Source: CAYWBI01 sp964456445
GTDB taxonomy: Bacteria; Calditrichota; Calditrichia; Calditrichales; J004
DNA: 54,679 nucleotides
NCBI GenBank assembly: GCA_964456445.1
Contig: CAYWBI010000009.1
Location: 1-54,679 of the forward strand
Reading direction: 5' to 3'
Shown piece by piece: positions 39,996 through 48,939 of this stretch. The notes under the pieces were generated by a model. The model did no database searches and had not been told where the DNA came from. It worked only from the letters and a program-made list of their open reading frames with translations. Each line of letters starts with the position of its first letter. The stretch's first letter is position 1. A program made the translations under genes and the position numbers.

Positions 39996-41318
39996 ATGCG
40001 TATCCGGAGATTTCCCATAAAATTTTCCCAGAAGTCACGGCGGAAAAATCCATCCATGCAAATTTTTGCCTGGACCTTGTATGATTTCGCCAATACCGCG
40101 TTTAGTGTTATCGTTGTTACGGTTGTATATCCTATATATTTTCGGGACCATATTGTTGGTGATTTTCAACTTCCCTTATGGGGGCTGGTTCACAACCCGG
40201 CAGATTTCCTATGGAGCCTTTCCGGGTCTGCGTCTATGTTTCTTGTTGCCCTGTCATCTCCCGTTCTGGGCGCCGTTGCAGATTTGTCCCAAAATAAAAA
40301 GTTTTTTGTCTTTATATACAGTATAATCTGTATTACAAGCACCACCTTGCTCTACCTGCCGCAACCCGGTATGATTGGCTATGCAATGCTGTTGTTTATT
40401 GTGGCTAATTTTGGCTTTGAAGGCGCCCTGGTTTTTTACAATGGTTTTTTACCCGGGCTGTCCACTCCACGTAACATTGGAAAAATTTCCGGATATGGAT
40501 TTGCACTGGGTTATCTCGGCGCTTTATTTGCCCTTTTGATTGCGCTGCATTTTGCCTCTGCCGCCGATTCCCAAAAAGACATAACACTGATGGCGCCTAG
40601 CTTTATCTGGGCGGCTGTTTTCTTTTTGGTATTTTCCCTGCCTTTCTTCGTTTTTGTGCATGAACCGGGAAATACAAAAGTAAAAAATATAAAATATTAT
40701 TTTATAACCGGTTTTGGACGCACCCGTGACACCTTATACAAGATAAGGCAATATAAAGAGTTAACGCGTTTTTTAATTGCTTACTTCGTTTACATTGATG
40801 GTGTCAATACGGTTATATTCTTTGGCGCCTTGTTCGCAAGTGATACACTGGGATTTACCACGCGGGAAGTAATTATTTTCTTTGCAATCCTACAATTTTC
40901 GGCCATTGCCGGCTCGTTTTATTTTGGCTGGCTGACAGATCGTCTTGGCCCTGGGCCCACGGTAAAGATAACGCTCATTATGTGGGTTGTCGTTACCATA
41001 GGTGCATTTTTTTCGATGGGGGCCGTCTCCTTTTATATTGTGGGTATAATTGCCGGTGCGGCCATGGGGGCCATTCAGGCGGCCAGCAGAGCCTTAATGG
41101 CCTTGTTTGTCCCTAAAGGCATGGAAGCGGAGTTCTATGGCTTTTATGCCTTAATGGGCAAATTCTCAGCTATTCTGGGGCCGCTCGTTTTTGGTATCAT
41201 ATCCGCGCTTACCGGTGACCAACGCTGGGCCATTCTTTCTATCTCGGCCTTTTTTGTGAGCGGGTATTTTTTATTAAGCAAGGTGCATATTCCTGGTAAG
41301 CTAAGAAAGGAAGCTTAA
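39996..41318 (+). CDS. MFS transporter, UMF1/Atg22-like family
   Basis: A 440-residue inner-membrane permease with 12 predicted helices. The family signature at the first helix is WTLYDFANTAFSVIVVTVVYPIYF, followed by the MFS loop SSPVLGAVADLSQNKKFF, and later SFYFGWLTDRLGPGPTVK and AASRALMALFVPKGMEAEFYGFYALMGKFSAILGP. These match the UMF1 branch, whose yeast member Atg22 exports amino acids from the vacuole; bacterial substrates are unknown. An alternative start lies 20 codons in, just before the first helix. It lies four bases ahead of the peptidase-MA gene and is probably co-transcribed with it. Confidence 0.85.
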   Translation: MRIRRFPIKFSQKSRRKNPSMQIFAWTLYDFANTAFSVIVVTVVYPIYFRDHIVGDFQLPLWGLVHNPADFLWSLSGSASMFLVALSSPVLGAVADLSQNKKFFVFIYSIICITSTTLLYLPQPGMIGYAMLLFIVANFGFEGALVFYNGFLPGLSTPRNIGKISGYGFALGYLGALFALLIALHFASAADSQKDITLMAPSFIWAAVFFLVFSLPFFVFVHEPGNTKVKNIKYYFITGFGRTRDTLYKIRQYKELTRFLIAYFVYIDGVNTVIFFGALFASDTLGFTTREVIIFFAILQFSAIAGSFYFGWLTDRLGPGPTVKITLIMWVVVTIGAFFSMGAVSFYIVGIIAGAAMGAIQAASRALMALFVPKGMEAEFYGFYALMGKFSAILGPLVFGIISALTGDQRWAILSISAFFVSGYFLLSKVHIPGKLRKEA

Positions 41319-41322
41319 AACC

Positions 41323-42351
41323 ATGAGCGTTAGATGTGAACAGGAGTTTTCTGCTTTTTCTGTTGCGCATTGCGCTTCTAAAAAGAAAAAGACGTGTACA
41401 ATTTTAAAAATTTCTTCGATCAATATGTTGTCAGCGTACGCTAAAATATTTATATTCCCCTTCTTTATCTTTGCAGGGCTACAAGCCGCTTATGGGCAAA
41501 GCCAGAAACAAACCGAACTTGCCCGTAATGTTGTTATCTATTATGCAGAACAAGACAGTAATTTTGTAAATTATATGCATAAAAGGGTAACGCCAAAGAT
41601 CCTGGAGCTGCAAAGGCTGCTGAATCTAAAAACCGATTTGATGGTCACGATTATTTTAAAAGATAACGAAACCGATTTTTTAGCTTTTAGTGGTCAGGGT
41701 ACACCGGAGTGGGCCCAGGCCATTGCCATTTTATCACAAAATACCATTGTGCTGAAGATGGCATCCGGTGATGAAAAGGAACGCGTTGTAGAAGTAACAT
41801 TGCATGAACTGGTACATATTTTTTTAAATATGCGCTATCCCGGTAAAGAAATTCCAACCTGGGTTCATGAAGGGCTGGCCCAAAAATTAAGCGGGGCGCA
41901 ACTGCGGATAAATGACAAGGTAATAATTGCCAATGCGCTATATGGCAATTACTTTTTGGGGCTGGACGCCCTGGATTCACTTTTGTCCTTTAATCCTGTC
42001 AAAGCCAGGCTTGGGTATGCCCTGGCCTTTACAGCGGTTGATTATTTTGAACAACGCTTTGGCTTGTCCCGGCTATTGGCAATATTGGATCAACCGGGAC
42101 GACGTTCATTTAATCGTGATTTCAAAAAGATTACCGGTCTTGAATTTATTGATTTTGAATTCAGTTGGTACGCGTATGTGGATAAAACTTATCGCTGGAT
42201 GATTTTGCTGAACATTGAGAATATTGTGTTTTTACTCTTTGTCCTATTGTTGTTTGGCGCCTACTTTCGGGTGCGCCAACGCAACAGGCAAACCATGGGT
42301 AAATGGGAAGAACCGGAAGACAATTCCGGTAGCTGGGATTTTAAGGATTGA
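41323..42351 (+). CDS. membrane-anchored gluzincin (peptidase MA-like)
   Basis: 342 residues from an ATG with AAGGAAG upstream. A later ATG at 41425 would remove 34 basic/Cys-containing residues and give a more normal signal peptide, with cleavage after Ala-Tyr-Gly before Gln. The mature domain has the zinc motif HELVH near residue 163 and the downstream WVHEGLAQKLSG, the third ligand Glu, as in peptidase-MA/gluzincin proteins. A C-terminal helix (IVFLLFVLLLFGAYF, about residues 298-312) is followed by a basic cytoplasmic tail. It therefore acts in the periplasm while tied to the inner membrane. The substrate is unknown. Confidence 0.8.
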   Translation: MSVRCEQEFSAFSVAHCASKKKKTCTILKISSINMLSAYAKIFIFPFFIFAGLQAAYGQSQKQTELARNVVIYYAEQDSNFVNYMHKRVTPKILELQRLLNLKTDLMVTIILKDNETDFLAFSGQGTPEWAQAIAILSQNTIVLKMASGDEKERVVEVTLHELVHIFLNMRYPGKEIPTWVHEGLAQKLSGAQLRINDKVIIANALYGNYFLGLDALDSLLSFNPVKARLGYALAFTAVDYFEQRFGLSRLLAILDQPGRRSFNRDFKKITGLEFIDFEFSWYAYVDKTYRWMILLNIENIVFLLFVLLLFGAYFRVRQRNRQTMGKWEEPEDNSGSWDFKD

Positions 42352-42374
42352 TGGATTTGAAAGGGTGGACCAAA

Positions 42375-42920
42375 ATGTATATTCCCCAAAAAATATTTTT
42401 TACAAAGGGCAGCGGTGTCCATAAGGAAAAATTAACCAGTTTCGAAATGGCCCTGCGCAATGCCGGTATCGCCGCATTTAACTTAGTGGCCGTCTCCAGT
42501 ATATACCCGGCAGGGTGTAAAATTGTGGAGCGGGATGAGGGGTTAAAAGAACTGACCCCGGGGCAAATTGTTCATGCCGTTTATACCAAGCAGGAAACAA
42601 ATGAACCGTTCCGGCGCATTGTTGCCTCCATTGGAATGGCCCGGCCAAAGGACACGGCGTTCCATGGATATTTAAGCGAACACCATGCTTTTGGTGAAAC
42701 CGCGGAAGATTCCGGCAACTATGCCGAAGACCTGGCCGCGGAGATGTTGGCAACCATTCTTGGTGTGGAATTTGACCCGGATTCATCGTGGGACGAGAAA
42801 AGGCAAATCTGGAAAATCTCCGATAAAATTGTTGAAAGCCGCAATATTACCGCTGCAGCAACAGGGGATGAAAACGGTAAATGGACAACGGTGGTAACCG
42901 CTGCGGTGCTGCTGCCGTGA
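42375..42920 (+). CDS. pdaD: pyruvoyl-dependent arginine decarboxylase
   Basis: About 181 residues from the ATG at 42375, which has AAAGGG upstream; an ATG at 42351 would add eight residues. The family layout is present: MALRNAGIAAFNLVAVSSIYPAG, in which self-cleavage between the two Ser residues creates the pyruvoyl cofactor. Then come ELTPGQIVHAVYT, IVASIGMARP and FHGYLSEHHAFGE. The enzyme converts arginine to agmatine without pyridoxal phosphate. It is common in archaea and present in scattered bacteria. Agmatinase follows, so the pair makes putrescine. It is one of the shorter routes to polyamines; no spermidine synthase gene is in the window. Confidence 0.92.
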   Translation: MYIPQKIFFTKGSGVHKEKLTSFEMALRNAGIAAFNLVAVSSIYPAGCKIVERDEGLKELTPGQIVHAVYTKQETNEPFRRIVASIGMARPKDTAFHGYLSEHHAFGETAEDSGNYAEDLAAEMLATILGVEFDPDSSWDEKRQIWKISDKIVESRNITAAATGDENGKWTTVVTAAVLLP

Positions 42921-43006
42921 AGGACCGCTATAAAATTAGTATGTATTGGTTTTGCTTCGCCCTATGGCAAAACCGTGTCACAAAATAAAAAGATAAGACA
43001 TATACG

Positions 43007-43858
43007 ATGAACACTTTTCTTGGCATAGAAAAACCATATACGGATTTAGAGACAGCCCCCATTGTAATTTTACCGGTACCCTATGAAGCGACCACAAGCT
43101 ATGGAACAGGGACAAAAAACGGTCCCGCGTCCATTATCAATGCATCCGCTTTTGTGGAATTGTATGACGAAGAAACAGCAACGGAAGTATATCGCAAAGG
43201 CTTACACACGGCGGACCCGATTACTTTTAGCGGCAAGGTGGATGATGATTTTGAGCATATAACACAAACGGCGGCGTCTTATCTGCAAAAGGATAAATTT
43301 GTTATCTCACTTGGGGGGGAACATTCCATTTCATATCCCCTGGTTAGGGCCTGGCATAAAAAGTATCCTGATTTATCCGTTTTACAATTAGACGCGCATT
43401 CGGATTTACGGGACAGTTATGAGGGTTCCATCTATTCCCACGCCAGCGTTATGGCACGTATCCGCGCTTTAACGGAGAAAATTGTTCAGGTTGGCATCCG
43501 CTCCCAGTGCGTGGAAGAAGCGGATTTGATAGCTGCCTGTGGGATAAAAACCAATTACGCCCATAATATCCGGAAGTATGGTTGGGATGGTTGTCTAAAT
43601 GGCCTGTCAGGGGATGTTTATATTTCGCTGGATGTGGATTTCTTTGACCCAGCGCTTATGCCTTCTACCGGAACCCCGGAACCGGGCGGTTTTTTTTGGT
43701 ATGAAACATTGGCATTTCTTAGAAAAATATTTACAGATTATAACGTCGTGGGGTTCGATATTGTTGAATTCAGCCCGATATCGGGTTTGACGCACCCTGA
43801 ATTTACTATAGCAAAACTGATCTATAAATTGATTGGTTATTATCAAATAAACCATTGA
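43007..43858 (+). CDS. speB: agmatinase (ureohydrolase family)
   Basis: A 283-residue binuclear-manganese enzyme. The metal ligands are in SLGGEHSISYP, LQLDAHSDLRDSY and ISLDVDFFDPALMPSTGTPEPGG. The HASVM segment and the PTSYGTGT-like N-terminal stretch (YEATTSYGTGTKNGP) support agmatinase over arginase. It hydrolyses agmatine to putrescine and urea, following the arginine decarboxylase 86 bases upstream. The GH57 gene starts 12 bases after its stop, so the two may be co-transcribed. Confidence 0.93.
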   Translation: MNTFLGIEKPYTDLETAPIVILPVPYEATTSYGTGTKNGPASIINASAFVELYDEETATEVYRKGLHTADPITFSGKVDDDFEHITQTAASYLQKDKFVISLGGEHSISYPLVRAWHKKYPDLSVLQLDAHSDLRDSYEGSIYSHASVMARIRALTEKIVQVGIRSQCVEEADLIAACGIKTNYAHNIRKYGWDGCLNGLSGDVYISLDVDFFDPALMPSTGTPEPGGFFWYETLAFLRKIFTDYNVVGFDIVEFSPISGLTHPEFTIAKLIYKLIGYYQINH

Positions 43859-43870
43859 AAGTAAGAAAGT

Positions 43871-46006
43871 ATGAAAAAAGTAAAATTTGTTTTTGGTATT
43901 CATAACCACCAGCCAATTGGTAATTTTGATTTTGTTTTTGAAGACGCCTATCAGAAATCATATCTTCCTTTTTTAAAAATTTTAGAGCAGCATCCCAAAA
44001 TCCGCATTGCGATCCATTTTACCGGTATTCTCCTGGATTGGCTGGAAATACACCACCCGGAACTATTGGATATGGTCAAAAAAATGCGCCAAAACGGTCA
44101 ACTCGAACTGATGAGCGGAGGTTATTATGAACCAATTTCATCGGTTATCCCTAAGGAGGATGTCAAGGGGCAAATACAAAAACTGACCCGCCGGGTTAAA
44201 GAATTATTCGACTATGATGCAACCGGTATGTGGCTTGCCGAACGGGTATGGGAACCGGTTTTGCCCTCTTCCTTGGCCGATGCCGGGATTAAATACACCA
44301 TTGTGGACGATACCCATTTTAAATATGCCGGTTTGCGGGACGACGCATTGGATGGCTATTATGTTTCCGAGGACCTGGGCAAACAGGTTTTTGTATTCCC
44401 CATCAGCAAACACCTGCGTTATACCATCCCGTTCCAGGACCCGGAGGCCACAATTGATGTTTTGCGCAATAATGCCACCGAGGACGGCGAAACGGTTGTT
44501 GTCTTTGCCGATGATGGCGAAAAATTTGGCGTTTGGCCAAAAACCTATGATCATGTTTATACCAATGGCTGGCTGGACCGTTTTTTTAGCGTGCTGGAGC
44601 AAAATCTGGACTGGATAGAAATGTGTACCTTTGATGAAGCACTTAAAAAGGTCCAGCCCAGGGGAAGTATATACCTTCCAACCGCATCGTATGCCGAAAT
44701 GATGCACTGGTCCCTTTTTGAGGCGTCTTTTAAAGCCTTCGAAGATTTTGAACATTATATGCATGACCATAATTTGCAGGAGAGCTATGGCCTGTTTGTA
44801 CGCGGAGGTTTTTGGCGAAATTTTATGGTCAAATATCCCGAAGTGAACGTGATGCATAAAAAAATGCTGCGCGTGAGCAATAAGCTTTGGCAACTTAAAA
44901 AGCGGGATACTAAACGGTTTGACGAAGCCGCATCATCGTTATGGGCCGGACAATGTAATTGCCCGTATTGGCATGGTGTGTTTGGGGGGCTGTACCTCAG
45001 CCATCTGCGTTTTGCCATATATCAAAGCCTGATACATAGTGAAAAAATAATTGCCGCTATTGAACCCGATAGTATGATCCCTTTTGAACAATGCGACTTT
45101 GATAATGATGGCCAGGAGGAAATCCTGATTGAGACCGCTATACATAATGTATATTTTAAACCGCACAATGGCGGGATGATGTTCGAGTATGATTTTAAAG
45201 CCGTGGAAAAAAACATCCTGGATACGATGACCAGGCGAAGGGAAGGATATCATGATAAATTACATCAGGCCAAATTGGCCGGGGAAAACCCGCACTCCGA
45301 TGGGGCGGCAAGTATCCACGATCTGGTGATTGCCAAGGAACCCGGGCTCGAAAAGTATCTGATTTATGATGACTATCAGCGAAAGTCGCTTATCGACCAT
45401 GTTTTGCCGCGCGATACGGGGATGAACGCATTTTACGAACACTCTTACCGGGAAGCCGGTGATTTTGTAAATGGCGCCTATCGATTACTTTCGAAGTCTG
45501 TTGACGATCATGCAATTATTCTTACCCTGGCCCGTGAAGGGAACTGCCAAATAAACGGTATGGATGGTATCGTGAAAGTGACCAAGAAGGTATCTATTTT
45601 ACGCCATGAAGAAATTGTTACGGTTGATTACACGATTACAAACCTTAACGATCAGCCCATAAGTTTCGATTTTGCGGTGGAATTTAACTTTGGGTTGCAG
45701 GCCGGACATGCGGATGACCGCTATTATTACTATAAGTCGGGCCGACCTGAAACAAGCTGGCTGGATAGCTGCTCTGCGGTATCCGGTGAGTCATTTATCG
45801 GTTTAAAGGATGAATATATGCGTATCGATATCCGGGTGGAAGCCCCAGGCAATAAAGCGCTGTGGCATGTGCCCGTAGAAACCATTTCCCTTTCGGAGGC
45901 CGGTTTTGAACGCGTGTATCAGAGTTCAGCGGTGCTGGCCGTTTACGCTATTGATCTGAGTGATGAAGCGCATTTTTCGATAACACAAAAAGTGGCAACT
46001 TTTTAA
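43871..46006 (+). CDS. GH57 4-alpha-glucanotransferase/alpha-amylase
   Basis: A 711-residue cytosolic enzyme. The GH57 catalytic barrel opens with FVFGIHNHQPIGNFD and includes LMSGGYYEPISSVIP. The nucleophile Glu lies in MWLAERVWEP and the acid/base Asp in VFADDGEKFGVWP. DUF1925-like (~310-400) and DUF1926-like beta-sandwich domains complete the protein. The order and length match the Thermococcus litoralis-type 4-alpha-glucanotransferase (about 660 residues). It rearranges alpha-1,4-glucans, probably glycogen or maltodextrins. No signal peptide is present. The family is frequent in thermophiles but is not diagnostic. Confidence 0.9.
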   Translation: MKKVKFVFGIHNHQPIGNFDFVFEDAYQKSYLPFLKILEQHPKIRIAIHFTGILLDWLEIHHPELLDMVKKMRQNGQLELMSGGYYEPISSVIPKEDVKGQIQKLTRRVKELFDYDATGMWLAERVWEPVLPSSLADAGIKYTIVDDTHFKYAGLRDDALDGYYVSEDLGKQVFVFPISKHLRYTIPFQDPEATIDVLRNNATEDGETVVVFADDGEKFGVWPKTYDHVYTNGWLDRFFSVLEQNLDWIEMCTFDEALKKVQPRGSIYLPTASYAEMMHWSLFEASFKAFEDFEHYMHDHNLQESYGLFVRGGFWRNFMVKYPEVNVMHKKMLRVSNKLWQLKKRDTKRFDEAASSLWAGQCNCPYWHGVFGGLYLSHLRFAIYQSLIHSEKIIAAIEPDSMIPFEQCDFDNDGQEEILIETAIHNVYFKPHNGGMMFEYDFKAVEKNILDTMTRRREGYHDKLHQAKLAGENPHSDGAASIHDLVIAKEPGLEKYLIYDDYQRKSLIDHVLPRDTGMNAFYEHSYREAGDFVNGAYRLLSKSVDDHAIILTLAREGNCQINGMDGIVKVTKKVSILRHEEIVTVDYTITNLNDQPISFDFAVEFNFGLQAGHADDRYYYYKSGRPETSWLDSCSAVSGESFIGLKDEYMRIDIRVEAPGNKALWHVPVETISLSEAGFERVYQSSAVLAVYAIDLSDEAHFSITQKVATF

Positions 46007-46157
46007 GAATATAACGATTTAGGCACAGTCAGCTTTAAACCGACGGTTTTTGGATGGTGCGGGCTATTGCCATAAACACAAAATTTGAACTCGATGCGCT
46101 TTACAGCCCAAAAATTAAATGTCAACCGGAACTCATTAACGTAAGTGTAATAATTCA

Positions 46158-47777
46158 ATGCGAAAATATTTCATATCCAGCTTGGGGTATATCATTGTTT
46201 TGATGGCCCTGTTTAGTTTGTATAAAACTTTCCCGCTCTTAATGCTAAGCACGTTTTCCGGCAACGATTCACGGCAGGTGAAAAAAATCCAGGAAGTCTT
46301 GTCTATCACCGGTAAGTATTATGTGGATAAACCCGATTGGCAAAAGACAATTGCAGCGGGTATCGATGGTTTACTAAGCTCCCTGGACCCGCACTCCATC
46401 TATATTCCAAAGAATGAGGCCGAGCATAACGATGAAAATTTTAACGGTCAATACGAGGGCATCGGTATCCAATATGATGTTATTGACGGGGACATAAATA
46501 TTATTTCCGTGATCTCCGGTTCTCCGGCGGACAAAGTTGGGCTGATGGCCGGCGACGTCATTAAAAAAGTAAACGATGTGATTATCCATGGTATAAAATC
46601 GAAGGACGTGCCCGGAAAATTGAAGGGGCCAAAGGGCAGCAAGGTCCATGTATCCGTGCAGCGCAGCGGTGTGGATGATTTACTGGAGTTCGACATCATT
46701 CGTGGCAAAGTGCCCATTTATACGGTAAATACCTTTTTTATGGTTGATGACAGCACCGGCTACGTTTGGCTTAACCGTTTTGCGAATACAACCGCCGATG
46801 AATTGGAAAATGCCCTGATCAATCTGGAAAAAAGAGGGATGAAACAGCTTGTGCTCGATTTACGCAATAATGGTGGCGGGTACCTGCGTCAGGCCGTGCA
46901 GGTTGTCGGCAAGTTTATATCCGGTCATAAAAAGGTCGTTTTTACCAGAGGGCGGCTGGCACAATTTGATAACACCTATTTTACGGATGAATTCGGGCAA
47001 TCTATTGATAGGCATTATCCGCTCATAGTGCTTATAAACCATTCATCGGCCAGCGCTTCGGAAATCGTTTCCGGTGCGTTGCAGGACTATGACCGGGCGC
47101 TAATTGTTGGGACACGCAGTTTTGGGAAAGGTCTTGTACAAAATGAATTTGAACTGGATGACAGTTCACGCTTACGGATTACCGTCTCAAAATATTATAC
47201 CCCGAGCGGCCGCCTTATCCAGCGCCCGTATAAAAACAAATCGATCGATGATTATTATACCGCGGCCTATGAGTCGGATTCCACACGACCGGACTCCTTG
47301 CCAAAGCATGAAGTTTTTTATACAGGCGCCGGTCGAAAAGTATTTGGTGGAGGGGGCATCCACCCGGATGTGGAAATGCCTTTCAATACATCTAACGATA
47401 ACCCGAAACTTATGCAAAGCTTGTTTGCCAAACGGATATTTTATGAAGAAGCCAATCGTTTGGCCCATGCCGACGCCGGACTGTTTAAAAATCTAAAAAC
47501 CTATTTGCGTGGTTTTACAAACAGGCGTAAATATGTCTCTTTATTATTGGCCAGCGCTAAAAAAAGAGGCGTCGCTACAACCAAAAAACTTACGATCAAG
47601 GACAAAAAATATATCTTTAACCGTTTACGGGCGGAAATTGCCCGAAACTTGTGGGGGCAAAAAGCATACTGGCAAACTATTTTGCAATATGACAACCAAC
47701 TGCAAACAGCGCTTAAGAATTTTACAAATGCCCGGCGCCTGGAATTTGGGCAAGATCAACATATTGAAAAAAATTAG
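46158..47777 (+). CDS. ctpA: S41 family C-terminal processing peptidase
   Basis: A 539-residue periplasmic serine protease with an N-terminal hydrophobic anchor (GYIIVLMALFSLYKTFPLLML). The PDZ domain (~residues 90-180) begins YEGIGIQYDVIDGDINI and has SPADKVGLMAGDVI. The S41 core has LVLDLRNNGGGYLRQAV, the catalytic Ser in NHSSASASEIVSGAL and the catalytic Lys in GTRSFGKGLVQNEF. A C-terminal ~120-residue helical extension is Lys-rich. Such proteases trim C-termini of envelope proteins. The ExbB promoter follows directly after its stop. Confidence 0.93.
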   Translation: MRKYFISSLGYIIVLMALFSLYKTFPLLMLSTFSGNDSRQVKKIQEVLSITGKYYVDKPDWQKTIAAGIDGLLSSLDPHSIYIPKNEAEHNDENFNGQYEGIGIQYDVIDGDINIISVISGSPADKVGLMAGDVIKKVNDVIIHGIKSKDVPGKLKGPKGSKVHVSVQRSGVDDLLEFDIIRGKVPIYTVNTFFMVDDSTGYVWLNRFANTTADELENALINLEKRGMKQLVLDLRNNGGGYLRQAVQVVGKFISGHKKVVFTRGRLAQFDNTYFTDEFGQSIDRHYPLIVLINHSSASASEIVSGALQDYDRALIVGTRSFGKGLVQNEFELDDSSRLRITVSKYYTPSGRLIQRPYKNKSIDDYYTAAYESDSTRPDSLPKHEVFYTGAGRKVFGGGGIHPDVEMPFNTSNDNPKLMQSLFAKRIFYEEANRLAHADAGLFKNLKTYLRGFTNRRKYVSLLLASAKKRGVATTKKLTIKDKKYIFNRLRAEIARNLWGQKAYWQTILQYDNQLQTALKNFTNARRLEFGQDQHIEKN

Positions 47778-47778
47778 A

Positions 47779-47807
47779 TTGACTTTAAAAGGTGAAAGTA
47801 TTATAAT
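47779..47807 (+). promoter_or_regulatory. sigma70-type promoter of the exbB-exbD-exbD-tonB operon
   Basis: TTGACT (47779-47784), a 17-base spacer and a perfect TATAAT (47802-47807) start two bases after the ctpA stop. The expected start site is near 47814, giving about 65 bases of leader before exbB. Confidence 0.8.
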
Positions 47808-47814
47808 TCAGACC

Positions 47815-47830
47815 TGACAACCATTTGTCA
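47815..47830. promoter_or_regulatory. operator-like inverted repeat downstream of the exbB promoter
   Basis: TGACAA (47815-47820), four bases, TTGTCA (47825-47830): a perfect 6-4-6 inverted repeat placed at about +1 to +16 of the predicted transcript. The position suits a repressor site. It does not resemble a Fur box. Confidence 0.45.
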
Positions 47831-47878
47831 ATCTCACCGCAAATTATTTCTTAATCATAACAAATAGGAGTGTTTAAT

Positions 47879-48502
47879 ATGGATGGATTGGTTGAACTTT
47901 TTAATACCGGCGGGGATTTCATGTGGCCAATATTGATTCTTTTTATTATCGGCCTGGGATATGTTATCGAGCGTTTTATTACTTTAACGCGTGCTTCGGT
48001 CAATACCCGTAAATTTTTGGCCCGCTTGCATTCAGCTCTTGCTGAAGGTGGCGTTGAAGCTGCTGCTGAAGAATGTGAAAAAACGCCTGGTCCGGTCGCC
48101 TCGATTTTGCATGCCGGTTTGTCCCGTGCCAACCGTGGCCTGGACAGTGTTGAAAAATCAATTACAAATGCCGGTTCTTTGGAAATGGCATTTTTAGAGC
48201 GTGGTATGACCGTATTGGCCACCGTAATAGTTCTGGCCCCAATGCTTGGTTTTACCGGAACGGTTTCCGGGATGGTCGGCGCTTTTGATTCCATTAAAAA
48301 AGCAAATGACATCTCTCCGGCTGTTGTTGCCGGTGGTATTTCCGAAGCATTGTTAACGACGCTTTTTGGCTTGGTTGTGGCAATGATCATCCAGATTTTT
48401 TATAATTATTTTACTTCACGTATCGACAAATTAATCCTCGATATGGAAGAAAGTTCGGTTGAGTTGATGGATGCATTAGTTGAATTGGAAGACAACAAAT
48501 AA
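47879..48502 (+). CDS. exbB: MotA/TolQ/ExbB proton channel protein
   Basis: About 207 residues from the ATG with AGGAG eight bases upstream. Three helices: residues ~13-30 (MWPILILFIIGLGYVIERF), ~105-130 (MTVLATVIVLAPMLGFTGTVSGMV) and ~150-180 (PAVVAGGISEALLTTLFGLVVAMI). The pore motif GFTGTVSGMVGAF and the Thr in LLTTLFGL are those of ExbB/TolQ. It forms a pentameric proton channel with ExbD that energises TonB. It heads the operon with two exbD genes and tonB. Confidence 0.94.
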   Translation: MDGLVELFNTGGDFMWPILILFIIGLGYVIERFITLTRASVNTRKFLARLHSALAEGGVEAAAEECEKTPGPVASILHAGLSRANRGLDSVEKSITNAGSLEMAFLERGMTVLATVIVLAPMLGFTGTVSGMVGAFDSIKKANDISPAVVAGGISEALLTTLFGLVVAMIIQIFYNYFTSRIDKLILDMEESSVELMDALVELEDNK

Positions 48503-48517
48503 AGAAAGCATAATGCT

Positions 48518-48922
48518 ATGGTACTTCGTAAGAACAAAGACAAAGATGTAGAGATCCCTTCGGCATCGCTTGCGGATATCGTTTTTCTATTGTTGATTTT
48601 CTTTTTGGTTACTACATCAATCGATACTCAAAAAGGGTTGGACTTAGTTCTGCCTCCCCCTGGAGATACGGAAGTAAAAATCCCTAAAAAGAACATTACA
48701 AACCTTTTTATTAACGCCGCCGGACAGGCAATGATTGATAATCAGATTATCGATGTTCGTGAGATATCGGGCATTGTAAAAGAAAAACTTTATGAAAACC
48801 CGCTGCTGATTGTTTCCTTAAAAACACATAAGGATTCCAACTATAATGTGTATGTTAAGGTATTGGATCAGCTAAAAAAAGCGGACGCCAAACGGATTTC
48901 AATTGCAAATCCTGAAGATTAA
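48518..48922 (+). CDS. exbD: ExbD/TolR protein, copy 1
   Basis: A 134-residue protein with a single N-terminal helix. The proton-carrying Asp lies at the helix start in PSASLADIVFLLLIFFLV. The periplasmic domain ends in a helix-strand unit (NVYVKVLDQLKKADAKRISIA). It partners ExbB and powers TonB. Two successive exbD genes are usual in FCB TonB clusters. The ribosome binding site is weak (AAAGAAAG), which may lower its output relative to copy 2. Confidence 0.92.
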   Translation: MVLRKNKDKDVEIPSASLADIVFLLLIFFLVTTSIDTQKGLDLVLPPPGDTEVKIPKKNITNLFINAAGQAMIDNQIIDVREISGIVKEKLYENPLLIVSLKTHKDSNYNVYVKVLDQLKKADAKRISIANPED

Positions 48923-48939
48923 TATAGACGGGGTAATTA

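Noticed and set aside
44204..44893. 229-codon open frame antisense to the GH57 gene
   Set aside because: Mirror frame of a well-supported coding region, with a composition typical of reverse translation and no start signal.
47851..48390. 179-codon open frame antisense to exbB
   Set aside because: Lies entirely opposite a highly conserved gene; Ser/Thr/Pro-rich shadow frame.
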